Assembly (NCBI GenBank): GCA_963580455.1
Contig: OY756967.1
Span: 23,854,022-23,918,021, forward strand
Direction of reading: 5' to 3'
Length of the DNA stretch: 64,000 nt
DNA from: Euonymus europaeus
Taxonomy: Eukaryota > Streptophyta > Magnoliopsida > Celastrales > Celastraceae
Position numbers and translations under genes: made by a program. The notes under the pieces are model-generated. The model was not told the origin of the DNA, ran no database searches, and was given only the letters and a program-made list of their open reading frames with translations. Of this stretch, positions 14,962 through 26,830 are shown piece by piece (the stretch's first letter is position 1; each line of letters begins with the position of its first letter).

Positions 14962-17900
14962 GCAGAGCATGCCTTGAGCTTCGGGCGTTTGAGGGGTCTT
15001 GTGCCTTGATGGCTTTTTGCCTTTAACAACACTGCAATCACACCCCTCTCTATTGATTGCTCCTCCATTGATCGCCTTCAAGATTGAAGAAAAGCGCTAC
15101 TGCCTTTGATGTTTGTGTTTGGATGGCCTCTCGTGGTTCATTGTGGCGGAAGTTTCTAGGTTAAAGTATTTGGTGCTGTAGATAAGGTGTGGTTGGCTGT
15201 TAGCGTGCAATGGATATGGCCAACACATTGCATTGGTCAAAGTCTTCAAAATGGAACCTATAACAATTTCACCAAAACGCTGTGCTCAACATACTATATA
15301 TATATATATATTTGCTTTAAAAATCTTGCTTAGTTATAATTCCACCTAAATGAGTAGATATAATCAAGTAATAAAAAAGTTAGGAGATAAAAATGTGTGT
15401 ATATATACATAATTTTTATTTGCCGAGTAATGTTGCACCCGCATACAGGATTCTTTGAGAGATCTATGATCCCCCATATCCCTGCACCCAAGTTACCTGA
15501 TAGAGTCCCACATCGAAAGATGTGGTGAGGGTGTTGTTGATAAGGGGAGGTATGGTCCTCCCTTAGTAGCCAAGGTTTTGGGGTGGTATGAGCCGCCCTG
15601 GGCCTTGGTTACAGCTGACCCATTTGGGTGGGTGCAGTTGGGTCTTGGCTGCTTGGGCTCGCGTATGGGCGTGGGTCTTATCAATGGTATCAGAGCCCTG
15701 TCGATCCTAACTCTTGGCCCAGCCCCTGCGGAGTGGCCGACCATGGAAGTGCCTGCCTGGAATAGGTAGAAGGTCCATGGTGCTCGACCAACGTGGACGT
15801 TGGTGTTCAAGGGGAGGGTATTGATAGAGTCCCACATCGAAAGATGTTGTGGTGAGGGTGTTGTTGATAAGGGGAGGTATGGGCCTCCCTTAGTAGCCAA
15901 GGTTTTGGGGTGGTATGAGCCACCCTGGGCCTTGGTTACAACTGACCCATTTGGGTGGGTGCAGTTGGGCCTTGGCTGCTTGGGCTCGCGTATGGGCGTG
16001 GGCCTTATCATTACCTAGGTTCCAACAGAGGCTAAAAATTGAAATGCAAAAGGGCAAACAGTAGCAGCAAAAATGCAAAATCTTAAAATCTGGTATACAA
16101 CACAAAGGACTTCGAAAACAATTTTAGGTTCAATATCCAGATTTAAACCACAAAATGGATGGAGAAGAATACACATATTATAAAGGTTACAATGACATGG
16201 GCAAGATTTCTAACTCGATAAAAGGAGGAGAAATTTGGTAATTTTTCATGCAAAAAGAGAAATTAAGAACTCTAGTAAGTGGAAACCTACATTTCAGTAG
16301 ACTAGAATAACTGCAAATGTAAGCACTTAGAAAAATTACCAGCCAGTATTTCGAGACACATCGATCAATGCAACTGTTTTCACCCATATTTAGCTCAGAT
16401 TCTTTGTACCTGAAAACAACGAGGATAAACATCAAAATTCACCACTTTAAAATTCCCTTCCGAACTCGTCAATATAAAATAAAAGAACAAACTTTAAAAA
16501 AAAACCACCAAAAAGCCATACCTTTTGTCAACGCACTTGTTAAAACATGTTTGAGTGAGCCTGAACCAGAAGATGAAATGGACTTGAATCAAGAACCAAA
16601 ACATGATATGTTAAAAAAAATGTTACACAATTGTTACTGAATTTCTTGACAGAGAATGGAGTATAAATTCAATGAACCTTTTTAAAATCTAAGACCTTCA
16701 AAAAGGGTAAGGCATATAACTTGTATGAAAATTTTCCAGAATGAGCAATATTTTCGAAATTTGTCATGTAAGACATAAATGTTTGCTTTCTATTGTTCCC
16801 CCGGCCTTTATGCTAATAGCTCGGAAGAAAAGAAATTGAAGAGCCTCAGAGAACAAGGAAAACTCTATTTCTCTTATAAATGACAAAACAGTAATTCTCC
16901 TAGTTTTGAAGCTAAACTGTGAATTGGCACCCCTTGATGCCCCTCTCAATAATAAACTCCAGTTTTGCACTTTTGCCGCTTCAGGGGGGAAAAATGAGAC
17001 CCAGAAGCTCTGGGAAAAGTAAAAACATGAAGATGAAATGAAGCAAAAGAAGTACCTGCAACTCTCAGTAAAGAAGATTATGTCATGTGTGATATGCAAC
17101 TATCTAAATAAAAACAAAAAACCCTTCTTTTGAGCCTCTAGTACTAACACATCAATCAGGCATTTTCTCTCAGTAATATGCATCTCACTTAAGCAAGTTT
17201 TACATGGAAGCAGGTACACACTGCTTCAATGGAGAAGTTGAACCAGAAGTTCTTTAGAAAGTTACGTATACATAGGGCTAACAAAATACAAAAAAGAATA
17301 TCAAAATGTAAACCACCCCGTCCATGCACAAAGCTCATGCAATGGACGGCGTGGGAGACATGCAAAATGTACGTAGAACTTATCCCACGACATAATATGT
17401 GGAGTATCAAGCATGTGACCTCTATGTTACACTCTACAAATCTCTACCACAGATCACTGATATATTCATTATTTGATTTCTAACCACTGAACTCAATACT
17501 TGATTTACCCAACTATACTCTCTCATGATATGAGCCAATTCCCAGGGGTCCCAAAAATCTCAGCCAAATCTGCATGGCACAACTCTAAAAAGGCAATCGC
17601 AGCACATTCTTAACATGATAAGTCCAATAAAAAAGCCCCAGAACTATCAAATTCGGACACAAGCATGCCGTTGCAGAACCAACTAATGCCAGTCCATCAT
17701 AATACTACACAGTGTATATCATCAATATTTGCACATACCGATTGAACAATTCCACCCTGTACTCCATCTCTGTTGTTGCCATACCAAGAACCTGCACACG
17801 ATCATCAAGTTCAACTCAGATCCACTAGACAGAACTCTAGTTGAAAAACGAGTTTTCGTTCCAGAGCAGGAGAATTCGTATTCATCACTAATTCGTAAGA

Positions 17901-17987
17901 CTAGAAAAATAATAAAAGAAGAGAAACGAGAGTAATAACCTGTTCCTTATCCACACCCTCGGGTAGATTGTTGCCACTGGTAGCCAT
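14479..17987 (-). CDS. TIM10: Mitochondrial small TIM chaperone TIM10
   Basis: Five exons on the minus strand: 17940-17987, 17739-17791, 16522-16560, 16340-16409, 14479-14529, with all phases closing to 86 aa. The protein starts MATSGNNLPEGVDKEQ. The twin CX3C motifs are complete: Cys39-x3-Cys43 (TCFNKC) and Cys60-x3-Cys64 (SCIDRC), joined by KRYKESELNMGEN, then SKYW and the tail QMLSAGRPPM. TIM10 forms a hexameric chaperone with TIM9 in the intermembrane space and carries hydrophobic carrier precursors to TIM22. No presequence is expected and none is seen. The last intron (14530-16339) is 1.8 kb and holds a TRIM retrotransposon in antisense. A telo-box lies just upstream of the ATG. Confidence 0.95.
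14924..14961. repeat. AT microsatellite followed by a T run
   Basis: About ten AT units (14924-14943) run into 18 T's (14944-14961) inside TIM10 intron 4. A second AT run lies at 15295-15311. Confidence 0.9.
15498..16010 (+). mobile_element. Complete TRIM (miniature LTR retrotransposon)
   Basis: Left LTR 15498-15683 (186 bp) and right LTR 15822-16010 (189 bp) both begin TGATAGAGTCCC and end CTTATCA. By eye they differ at five positions and one 3-bp gap, so about 97% identical. One base after the left LTR is a primer-binding site TGGTATCAGAGCC (15685-15697), complementary to the 3' end of initiator Met-tRNA. A purine tract AAGGGGAGGG (15809-15818) precedes the right LTR. The flanks carry the 5-bp duplication TTACC (15493-15497 and 16011-16015). 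The internal region is only 138 bp and codes for nothing, so the element must have been moved by another element's proteins. It lies in TIM10 intron 4, opposite to the gene. Confidence 0.96.
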
Positions 17988-17989
17988 TA

Positions 17990-17998
17990 AACCCTAAA
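17990..17998 (-). promoter_or_regulatory. Telo-box in the TIM10 leader
   Basis: AAACCCTAA on the plus strand, reading TTAGGGTTT just before the TIM10 ATG. Telo-boxes are common in promoters and leaders of plant genes for translation and organelle biogenesis, which fits. Function is inferred from motif and position. Confidence 0.5.
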
Positions 17999-18326
17999 CA
18001 TCGAACAGATCGATAAAACTCTTATCCAACACTTTCGTTCTTCAATCTTGAAAAGCCAAAAAAAAGAAAGCGAAATAAGACATTCAAAACAATCTTACTA
18101 TAAGAGATGTGCTCGAGACTCAGAGATTTGATTATCAGCCGACACCACGATATCCTACCGTACCCTGTGGCTGTGTGCCTGTGTCTACGAGGCAATGCAC
18201 GATTTAGGGTTTTAGCGCGGTCTAGACACGGCTCCTAAATTGATCCGGTGTATTGAACCTGCGATTGTAGCTTGAAAACTACGCAATGGGAGAACGCCAG
18301 CTGTCAAAGATTTATCAATATTTTAA

Positions 18327-20155
18327 GAGCCTGTTTGGTATGCTGTTTTGGAGGTGTTTTGAGTTTTTAGTTTTGGGAAAAACTCAAAACACGTTTGGTT
18401 ACTCATTTTGGGAAGTTCGTTTTTTAAAACAAGTGAAAACTAATAAGGTAAAACTCAAAACGAGTTTTAGACGTTTTCCGTGTTTTCATTAAAAACACGG
18501 AAAAGACTGAAAACACAGGCTCTCCGTCTTTTATGAAGTGAGACGCGAAGAGCTCCTCCTTCTTGGCCTCGCCTCATTCCAGATCGACGATTCGGCTCGT
18601 TCTTCTTCTAGATCGACAATCCATCAGGTTTTGCTCGCTACTTGGCACATAGATTTTTCGATTTGGCTGACAAATTGACAGAGGTCTTGCTTGATTTTCT
18701 TTCTCTGTAGGATTAGGGTTAGTTCGAGGTTGACAAAGATTTCGTTCATAATTTCAGGTGTGTGAATCTACTCCTTTCACATACTCTATTTCGTGCTAGT
18801 TTCTTGGGTTCTTTCATCTTGTGGTGAAAACACTGGTGTAAAGTCGAATGGTTTTAGGTTGACTCTACTGGTGTGAAATCTGCCAAATTGAGTTCCTCTG
18901 TTGGTGGAGTAAATATGGGGACTCATGTTCCTGTGTACAACTGGTTGCTTTATTACAAGTGCTATTTTTTTTTAATCTTGTGTTGCTTGCTACAAAATAG
19001 GTTGAATCTGAATTAGGTGGAAACGTTTTGAGATATTGATAAGGTGAATACCCAGTCTATTCAATGCTAGGCATAACTCTTCTTTGAAACACTTTGATAG
19101 TGCTTCTGAATCGGAATCAAAATAATGAATCACAGCACATGGAGCCGTCTATTATCTTCTATTATCTATTTAGTCGGCCATGAAATCCATAAGCTTGAAA
19201 TTGATGCTCTGCTTTGTCATATTCTGTTTCTCTACTTTATGCTATGCTTTAACTTTGATCCAATATGAGATAGGTTGCCGCTATAGTCAGAACTCCAACC
19301 CCGACCAATATATAATAAACCATGACCATCTATCTTTTTCTCTTTATATGATAAAGAGAATAGCTTTAAGCAGGCTTTTGTATATTATGCTTTGTGGTGG
19401 ATTTTAGCATGTAAGGTATTGTGTTGTGTTTGCTTGAATTTGTCTTAACTGATAAAGTCCATCTCAGCTTGTTGTCATTTTTATAATATGGGATTAAGTA
19501 TGTATTTAATTTGATGCATATTTTTATAAAAGTGAATCTTCCTCATATGTGACTGACTCTGAAACAAGTGACGATGATACAATATTCACAGATGATTTGG
19601 ATGAGGAGTGTGGGGATGTACTTATGCTAAATTATTTTGTGGCCAACGAAAGAAGCTTGATGGATAGAATGCCGTGTAGGACATCAGTTTGATACCAATC
19701 AAACTGCTCAGATGAGGCTACTCAGAGATCAAATAGCTACACAAATGTGGAATGACTACGCAGCGACTCATTAGTAATTTTAAATTAGAAAGTATTTTAA
19801 TGCATATTGGGAAAATGTATGACTTATACAGGAGCTTATGGCAGTGTTGAAAATACTTATTAAATAATTTTAATTTAGAAAATACTTTAATGCATATTAA
19901 AATATGTATGTATTATTTGGAGTTTGTAACTTCATATATTATGTTACTTTTATATGATAATATGTTAATCATGAAAATTTTGTTCAAAAAACTGCAAACC
20001 AAACGCATTTTCAGTTTTCATTTTCAAAAACAATTTTTCAGAATAATCAAACCAAACGCATTTTCAATTTTCTGAAAACAGATTCTCAAAACAGAAAACT
20101 GAAAATAATTCTAAAAACTGAAAACTGAAAATTGAAATACAAACCAAACAGGCTC
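18327..20155 (+). mobile_element. PIF/Harbinger-type element, internally deleted
   Basis: The termini are inverted repeats: GAGCCTGTTTGGT at 18327 and ACCAAACAGGCTC ending at 20155, with further mirrored A/T-rich sequence inward. The flanks are TAA on the left and TGA on the right, one change from the 3-bp TAA/TTA duplication typical of this superfamily. The interior keeps two coding remnants. One (about 19534-19690) is acidic and ends ..LMDRMPCRTS, like the start of PIF transposases. The other (about 19696-19774) is MRLLRDQIATQMWNDYAATH plus stop, like their C-terminal end. The catalytic middle is missing, so the element is non-autonomous. It lies between the divergent TIM10 and RPC14 genes. 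Confidence 0.7.
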
Positions 20156-20207
20156 TGATACTTTATAAGCTTTCAAGTTTTAAGTTTCAACGACTAAATT
20201 GCTCAAA

Positions 20208-20342
20208 TGGGCCGATCGACTTCGAAAATGGGCCTCCTTATTTTCTTGATCTTCAACTGTGGGCCTTTTGCAAGTGATCTTCAAATTTAGGCCTGTAGCA
20301 AAGGTAGTGCGCACCCAGCTCTCACTGCCTTTGCTTTGGGCT
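20208..20342 (+). promoter_or_regulatory. Cluster of site II elements (TGGGCC/T) before the RPC14 gene
   Basis: TGGGCC occurs at 20208-20213, 20229-20234 and 20260-20265, and TGGGCT at 20337-20342. Clusters of TGGGCY are known TCP-factor sites in plant promoters of ribosome-biogenesis, polymerase and mitochondrial genes. They lie about 200-300 bp before the inferred leader exon end at 20529, consistent with the downstream gene's role. No protein binding can be shown from sequence alone. Confidence 0.55.
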
Positions 20343-20529
20343 TTGTTTTATTATTTTGTTTCCTCACAACAACATGATCCCGCTGCTTTTCCTCCGATGG
20401 ACATCTCTTCCTATTGAAGCTGCCTCTCCCCAGAACTCCCCTCTTCTCTTGCTCCCTTTTTCTCGTTCTCTTCCTCTCTATTATATCTTGGAAGCTCCGG
20501 CGACACTTTTGTGCTAGTTTTTGTGTAAG

Positions 20530-21214
20530 GTAATGGCTTTATGCATCTCCTTCTAATTGTTGGTTTGTGACGGGCTTATGGAATTTGTGTCTGGTTGGGG
20601 TTGTGGTGGACTGCGGTTAGGGTTTAAATGGTTTGGATTCTGTGTCTGTGCTGCTGGTTCTTAAAGCTTCTCTTTCGGTTATTCGGTTTTTTTTTGTATA
20701 TCGGGACTTCTTAATTATTGTAAAATTTATTCAATTTTGAATCCAACGGAAGAAGGCAGAAATCTGCGCTGAAATCATATTATTCTGGCAACTGATACTC
20801 AGAATCTGATAGCAGAGACTATTAATATTTCCAAATTGAAAATCGTTCTACTGTTGTTGTGAAACATGTTTTTGTTTTGGTCGTATGAGGGGGAAGTACA
20901 TAGAGAGTGTTGGAATTTAGATTTGGGCAGCGAGATTCCATTTCCATGAATGGCATATTATAAAGTGAAAGTTTGGGGCTTTCAGGGGAGAGAGTTTCAC
21001 TGAATAATCATTGTTGTACATGTATATTTGAAAATCAGAGAAGAGAATCGTGAAAAGTTAGGTAGGCTTCAAATTCAAAACACAAAAGATATTTGAATAT
21101 GCAGACATTTTGTGAATTTACCTTCTTTCGTGTTTGACATTTTATAGCTTTACAAGGTTAATGATGGAGGCAGAGGTGAAAATGCGTTTACATGTCTTGT
21201 TTTTTTTGTTCCAG
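20530..21214 (+). other. Probable 5' UTR intron of the RPC14 gene
   Basis: AAG|GTAATG donor at 20530 and TTCCAG acceptor ending 21214, eight bases before the start codon. No coding frame continues upstream, so the intron would be in the leader. Confidence 0.55.
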
Positions 21215-21222
21215 TATCATTA

Positions 21223-22721
21223 ATGGCTGCAGAACATGGAACTTTGGCGGATCCTACTTGCTCAACGTTTTCTTTTATTGATGAGGATCATACACTTGCA
21301 AATTCTGTCAGATTCACCCTGAATCAAGAGTCAGTATTCTCCTCTGCCTCCATTTGATGTTTCCAATTTTGTTTTTATCTTTATCATATTCTGACCATCC
21401 TTTTTCTTGACTGCATTTTCTCTATGCATGAGATCACTATCTTGTCAATTTTACAATCCTACCTATTTTCTAATGCTTATTCGCTTTCTTGTGAGAGAGA
21501 GATAGATGATTCTCCATTTCATTATTGTATGTTTAAGATGCCTCTTTCTGCTCTAATTCTTCAAAATACACTCATATAGTCTTATGTGAATTGCTCTTTC
21601 ATAAAGTAGTTCCTTATGCCTAAACAAAAAAAGTTGACTTCTACATCAGGCCTAACTCTTGTTTTATTATGCTGAATTGTCAAATTAATCAAAAAGAGGA
21701 CCCTGTGAGGATGAGATTGAAACCATATATATTTCCTTTCTTCACTTTGAATGCTGTCATTAAATGTTTAAAGTAGCCAAGTATCAAAACATTGAAAGAC
21801 TTAAATAAATATGAATAACTAAAAGCTTGTCATTCCTTATGGCATATGCAACCCATTTGCTTCCTCTGCAAGTTCCTATCTGCTATTCTCCTTATTTTAT
21901 CTCAACGATGTTGCTTTCATTTGTGATTGTGATTAATTAACATCATTTGCAGTCCAAGAGTATCCTTCTGTGGTTACAGCATTCCTCATCCTTCAGATGC
22001 CAAAGTCAATATCAGAGTTCAGACAACAGGTAGTATATGAGTGCTCATATGTTACTACTTCGTAATAGTGCACTTCTTATAGCAAGATTAAGGTAAATCT
22101 TTGCAAAAGTTTCCCTGTGTTACAAGTTGACAATGTTCTTCATCCAGTTAGTCTTGTTTTCATTTACCACAGTAGGAGGAAACGCTTCATTCAACTTTAT
22201 TATCATTTCTGATCGTTGATTTACTTTTGGGTCCATTTGTGGTGTTCAGTGGGTAGTGGATGCATCTTAAGTTCGTGTGAATTGTTTGATTTGAATAATG
22301 TTCTGTAATTATAGGCTCTTTTTTTCCTGCTTTTCATGAAATACACTTGAATGGCATTTTTACAAACTATATGTGGAAAATTATTCACTTTATCACCACC
22401 GGCTATAGAACATTACTGGTTGGCCATGCACCGTTTGTCCTTGTTCTACCTCTTTACGAGCAAAGAAGTTGTGTAGTCTCTGTTGCTTGGAGAATTTAAG
22501 CTATGCCGTTGAAGTGACTATCCAATTTATGCAGTTTTTGGTTTTTTCTTTTGTGAATTTCGATTTCTGTTTGGATATCTGCAGGTGATCCAGCAAGAGA
22601 GGTAATGCAAGATGCATGTCAAGATTTGATGCTTATATGCCAGCATGTGAGGAGCACTTTCGACGAGGCAGTTGCTGATTTCAAAATGAGCCAACCCATG
22701 GATACAATGAAAATCGAATGA
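21223..22721 (+). CDS. RPC14: RNA polymerase I/III common subunit AC19 (RPC14-like)
   Basis: Three exons: 21223-21329, 21953-22029, 22585-22721, giving 106 aa. The sequence MAAEHGTLADPTCSTFSFID..DHTLANSVRFTLNQ then PRVSFCGYSIPHPSDAKVNIRVQTTG carries the alpha-like dimerisation motif of the Rpb11/AC19 family, and HTLAN is the hallmark. AC19 pairs with AC40 to form the assembly platform of RNA polymerases I and III, which make rRNA, tRNA and 5S RNA in nucleolus and nucleus. The C-terminal helix region (EVMQDACQDLMLICQHVRSTFDEAV) completes the fold. All phases close and length is normal. Site II elements lie upstream. The next gene downstream is convergent. Confidence 0.93.
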
Positions 22722-23727
22722 AATAGTTATTGAAGTTCGATGAATTTCCCTTCTCTGATGTTGAATGCGGTTCAAGACACTGATGACGCTACATATTTCA
22801 CTTTTATTCAATTTGGTTAATTTTACTGTGTTGGACACATTTGTCTTTTTTTTTGGTAACACAGCTAGGACAAGGACAAATGGATGTTTCTGGGATTTCC
22901 CCAAATGCTTATGATGAAGTGATGTACTAGAATGTTTCATCCTTTATACTTGACCCGCAAGATATGTGATCTCTGTATTTCCCTAATGGCATCTACGACC
23001 TTATATCTTTTGTATGCTAATGTATATACTTGTCCACTTGTTGGGTTGGATCTAGTATAATTCGATCAATGTAGGATTGTTGTCTTGACAATTTGTTGTG
23101 TGCAAGGAGTTAGGTCTTTACTTGTTAATGATTACTCAGTTGAATGTCAACTCGATGTGAAATTATAGTCTCAATACAATTATTGAGAGAAACAAACGAT
23201 AATATTTTAAAATTACAACCAAACCATAATTATTAATGATAATAAATCTATATAATTAATAAGCTCCCAAACAGAGGAAAGCCTATGTAAGTGGCACCAA
23301 CATAAAACTAATCACTGAGCAGATGGAACAATGTTGTCAAAAATGGTATGGTTCAGAGCTTGGACCAAGGGAAGTCCAAGCATATTGTGGTGGTGGTGGT
23401 GCTGCTGCTACACTGGAGCAAAAAACAGAAGCATAACAACCAAGTTGTGATAATGACAACGGCACCCGAGAAAAAACTACTAAAAACCGAATATGCATAC
23501 CAAAAAATCAAAGCTCGTTTTCAAGAACTACTCCATCAGAAGAGCAGGAGCGGGGGTAAAAAAATGAAATGTTTACTAAGTCCTCGATCCTTCGCCCTAG
23601 TCTATTCCAGTCCACATTTTCAAATTTGACCAGCTTCAAAGAACAAAATGTTACACAAAACTTTCAAATACATCTGAAAATAAACTGCTAACGAGCATAA
23701 AACATCAAAGACTGAATGCCAGATGCA
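22722..23727. other. Convergent intergenic region, RPC14/mS34
   Basis: Contains the 3' UTRs of both neighbours. Short frames at 22527-22940 (-) and 23348-23629 (+) show no motif. No element with defined ends was seen. Confidence 0.5.
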
Positions 23728-25225
23728 TTAAACTGTTTGAATACCAGATTCTGCAGTTTTTTCAGGAGACTTGGTCAAGTTCGGCACAGTTTCCGTTAGT
23801 TTTGCTAAGCTTGGAATGTACTTCCAGCAGCGCTTGTGAACTCCGCTTATTTTCTTGGGAGCATCTGCAGCTGGCAATCCTGTTTTTCAAACTGACAATA
23901 TTTACTTGACCTTCATGTACAAGAAAATAACTTGAAAGAAAAAAGACCATGCTAGATATAGCTTAAAAGAAGTAATAAGCTTCAGTCTCCAATCTTCATG
24001 ATTTTCTAAGATACTAATGTAATGACTGGACGATTATCCAGGAGAACAGGCTAAGGATGTATGGAAAATATACCATCAGAAAGCGGTGAATACTGATAAA
24101 CTGAACAATGTTCATGTGAAGTGAAAATTCCATTCATTTCCAGGATGAATCACTAAAATAGAATATAAAAAATTGTGCTTAGAAAGTAATGCAGGGATTT
24201 GTTCCAATTCCTCTAAAAAAACCTGTCACGAACAAACATGGGTTTTATATGCACAACTTTATCATTGGATCAATATTTTAGGCTAGATAAGAGAAAAATG
24301 ATGAATGGAATGACAAACAAAAGATAAGAACGATGACCAACCTTGCATTACTGCAAACTCAAGTTCTCAATTTTCACTCGCAATGAAATCAACTGGAAGG
24401 GGCTATGAATATAGGCAATAATCTTCATTAACACAAGGTTTCAACATTCGCAAGTAACTTATTAAACCTTATACAAATATTTATCTATTTACACTAAAGA
24501 GAATAAGCTGAATATCCACAAAGTCAGCCATTAAAGAAAACCGAGATAACCTCTTCTTTTCTTTGCTACCTTTCTTTATCAACAAAAGCAAGAAGAGAAA
24601 CTGCAGAGCTAAAAACGAGACGAACATCAAATGAGTACAACCCGAAAATCAAATGATGGATAAACGAACACTACCTTCCTTGTGAACTATTCCCCATGCT
24701 TTTCCATGCCTACCATCCTGCAACAAACCAAAACCCTGTAAACCCCTAAACCCTAAATTAAGCCGAAACTCAAAAGAGATAGAAAAAAGTTAATGAAATT
24801 AACTCCATCCGCATTAGTCGCAGAGAAATCTCAGTAACATCTATCAAAATCACTAAAAAAACTCTTAATTGAGCTTCGATCATGACAACTATACTCCGAC
24901 ATTTTTCGGGAAATCGAACAAACAAGAGCCGAAAGCACAAGAGAGGGACCTTGTACAAATTGATTTTGGTAATCTGGTAAGAAACACCGGTCCAATGACT
25001 TTTGGCCATCTGGTAGCCGATGCCCCAGTTGGGCAAGAACTGAGCCACCTCGAACAGGTTCTTCTTCTTTCTTCGCTTCGGCTTCTTCAGGCCATTATTG
25101 CTGTCAGGGTTTTGGCCAGAACTAGGCGCGGAAGTGGCAAAGCTTCTGAATAAGTTCGATGAAAGCCTCGAGAGGCTTGCGTTTCTTATGCTGGCAACCG
25201 TCCTGTTAGCGAGTGTGGAAGCCAT
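23728..25225 (-). CDS. Mitochondrial small ribosomal subunit protein mS34-like
   Basis: Three minus-strand exons: 24950-25225, 24675-24717, 23728-23879, giving 156 aa. The first 35 residues (MASTLANRTVASIRNASLSRLSSNLFRSFATSA) are rich in Arg and Ser without acids, a typical mitochondrial presequence. A basic run KKPKRRKKK follows, then NLFEVAQFLPNWGIGYQMAKSHW, SYQITKINLYKDGRHGKAWGIVHKEG and GVHKRCWKYIP. The 'LP.WG.G....W..' and 'GKAWGI' blocks are what I recall of MRP-S34/mS34. The frame is open to an upstream Met at 25438, but the Met at 25225 gives a proper targeting peptide and the upstream stretch is low-complexity. The family call is moderate; that it is a mitochondrial basic protein is clear. 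Confidence 0.82.
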
Positions 25226-25559
25226 TTCCCGACCCACTTTGCTCTGGCGTCGCTTATAGGCTTCCCCTGTCGCTGCCAAGAACTTCGAGGAATTATGGTT
25301 TGATATTATGAAAAAATCCCTGAAGTCGGTTTCGAGATTTTTTTTTTCGCTTTTAAAAATAATGATTTTGAGTCTAATTTTTAAAGGGCAAATTAGATAA
25401 AAGCACATAATCATGTTTAATTTTGGAAGGAGGTCCAATTCATTTAAAAAATTAGAAATAAGAACAAAATAATTAAACTACCCAAACTATCCCTCTCATC
25501 CATTACATGTGGTCTTCATTTTAGACAATAAAAGCTCCTATTCCCAACATCTGATCGAA

Positions 25560-25830
25560 GAGAGATCACTTCCGTTGAAATTGTATCGTCGAGAGGAGTC
25601 TAACGACGGTGGTTTCTCCTCAATCAGCCGCCGAAAAATGCCGGATCAAGGCAAAACGTTCGAAACACATTTTCCCTCAATCTGGACGTTCCTGACATCG
25701 GATTGAAGCGATACTGGTGCCGTTGGATTCATATCGTCCAAACGATTCCAACGCCACCAGTCTTACCTCGATCCAACATCGGAAACAGCTGCAGCAATGA
25801 AAAGAAGTTTTGGGGCGTCGTCGGAGCTTC
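25560..25830. repeat. Repeat block related to 27217-27650
   Basis: Words such as 'GGATCAAGGCAAAACG', 'ACGATTCCAACGCCAC' and 'CCTCGATCCAACATCGGAAAC' recur in altered form at 27217-27650, which itself contains two related halves. This is probably the remains of one transposable element family; no ends or coding region could be defined. Confidence 0.5.
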
Positions 25831-25958
25831 GCGGTGTCTTTCTGGCTGCTATAGACCTCTGTTCTGGCTGTCATAGGTCGGGCTTTACTCCTCTCATAGT
25901 TGCGCTTCTTTTGAGACCAACTACGATCATTTTGGTGGTCGGACAAAAAAGTTAAGCT

Positions 25959-26830
25959 AAAAAATATGAAATCATAGTTTTAAAACTCTTTTTCTCTATA
26001 TAACCTATATTTATCTGTAGATCCTTTATTTATCTTTAGAATCACTTTTTCTCTGTAAAATATATTTTTCTCTATACAATATACCCAAAGCTCGTATTCA
26101 ATACTAAAACTCTATGTCCCAAAGTTCAGACATAAAAGTCAGACCAAAAAATATGAAATCGTAGTTTTCATTCTACTGTTGGTGCATAACTTTTTTTCTC
26201 TTTATAACCTATATTTCTCTGTAGAACTCTTTTTCTTTATAAAACATATATTTAGAACATATATTTCTCTTTAGAATCTTTATTTATCTTTAGAATCACT
26301 TTTTCTCTATACAATAGACCCAAAGCTCGGATTCAATACTAAAACCATATGTCCCAAGGTTCAGACATAAAAGTCAGGCCAAAAAATAGGAAATCACAAT
26401 TTTTTTTCTACTGCTAGTGCATAACTCCTTTTCTCTTTATAACTTATATTTCTCTGTAGAACATTTATTTCTCTGTAGAACTATTTTTCTCTGTAGAACC
26501 TATATTTCTTTGTAGAACCTTTATTTATTTTTAGAATCACTTTCTCTTCGTAAAATATCTTTTTTCTCTATACAATAGACCCAAAGCTCGGATTCAATAA
26601 TAAAATTATATGTCCCAAGTGATGAACCCAAGGTTCCGACATAAAAGTCATGCCAAAAAATATGAAATCACATTTTTCATTCTACTGTTAGTGCATAACT
26701 CTTGTTTTTTTTATAACCTATATTTCTTTGTACAATTCTTTGTTCTATGTAATTTTTTTCTCTATTCGACAAACCCAAAGCACAGATTCACTACTAAACC
26801 TTTATGTCCCAAGTGATAAAACTCAAGGCT
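25959..26830. repeat. Tandem array, about four diverged units of ~190-275 bp
   Basis: Units start with AAAAAATATGAAATC or close variants near 25959, 26146, 26381 and 26655. Each ends with 'CCCAAAGCTCGGATTCA' and 'TATGTCCCAA..TTC.GACATAAAAGTC' or variants. Unit length varies because the middle is built from a changing number of TTTCTCTGTAGAAC-like sub-repeats. A decaying fifth set continues to about 27190. No gene was found. Confidence 0.8.

Noticed and set aside
15685..15697. tRNA-like sequence
   Set aside because: Only the 3' end complement of initiator tRNA is present; it is the primer-binding site and no cloverleaf surrounds it.
15493..16011. 172-aa minus-strand open frame with two similar halves
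   Set aside because: It is the antisense of the two LTRs of the TRIM; the repeated peptide comes from the LTR duplication.
24770..25438. 222-aa reading of the mS34 gene starting at 25438
   Set aside because: The upstream 71 residues are low-complexity and would bury the mitochondrial presequence; the low end reads past the splice donor at 24949.
25959..26830. CRISPR-like array
   Set aside because: Units are contiguous and vary in length without uniform spacers, and this is a plant nuclear genome.
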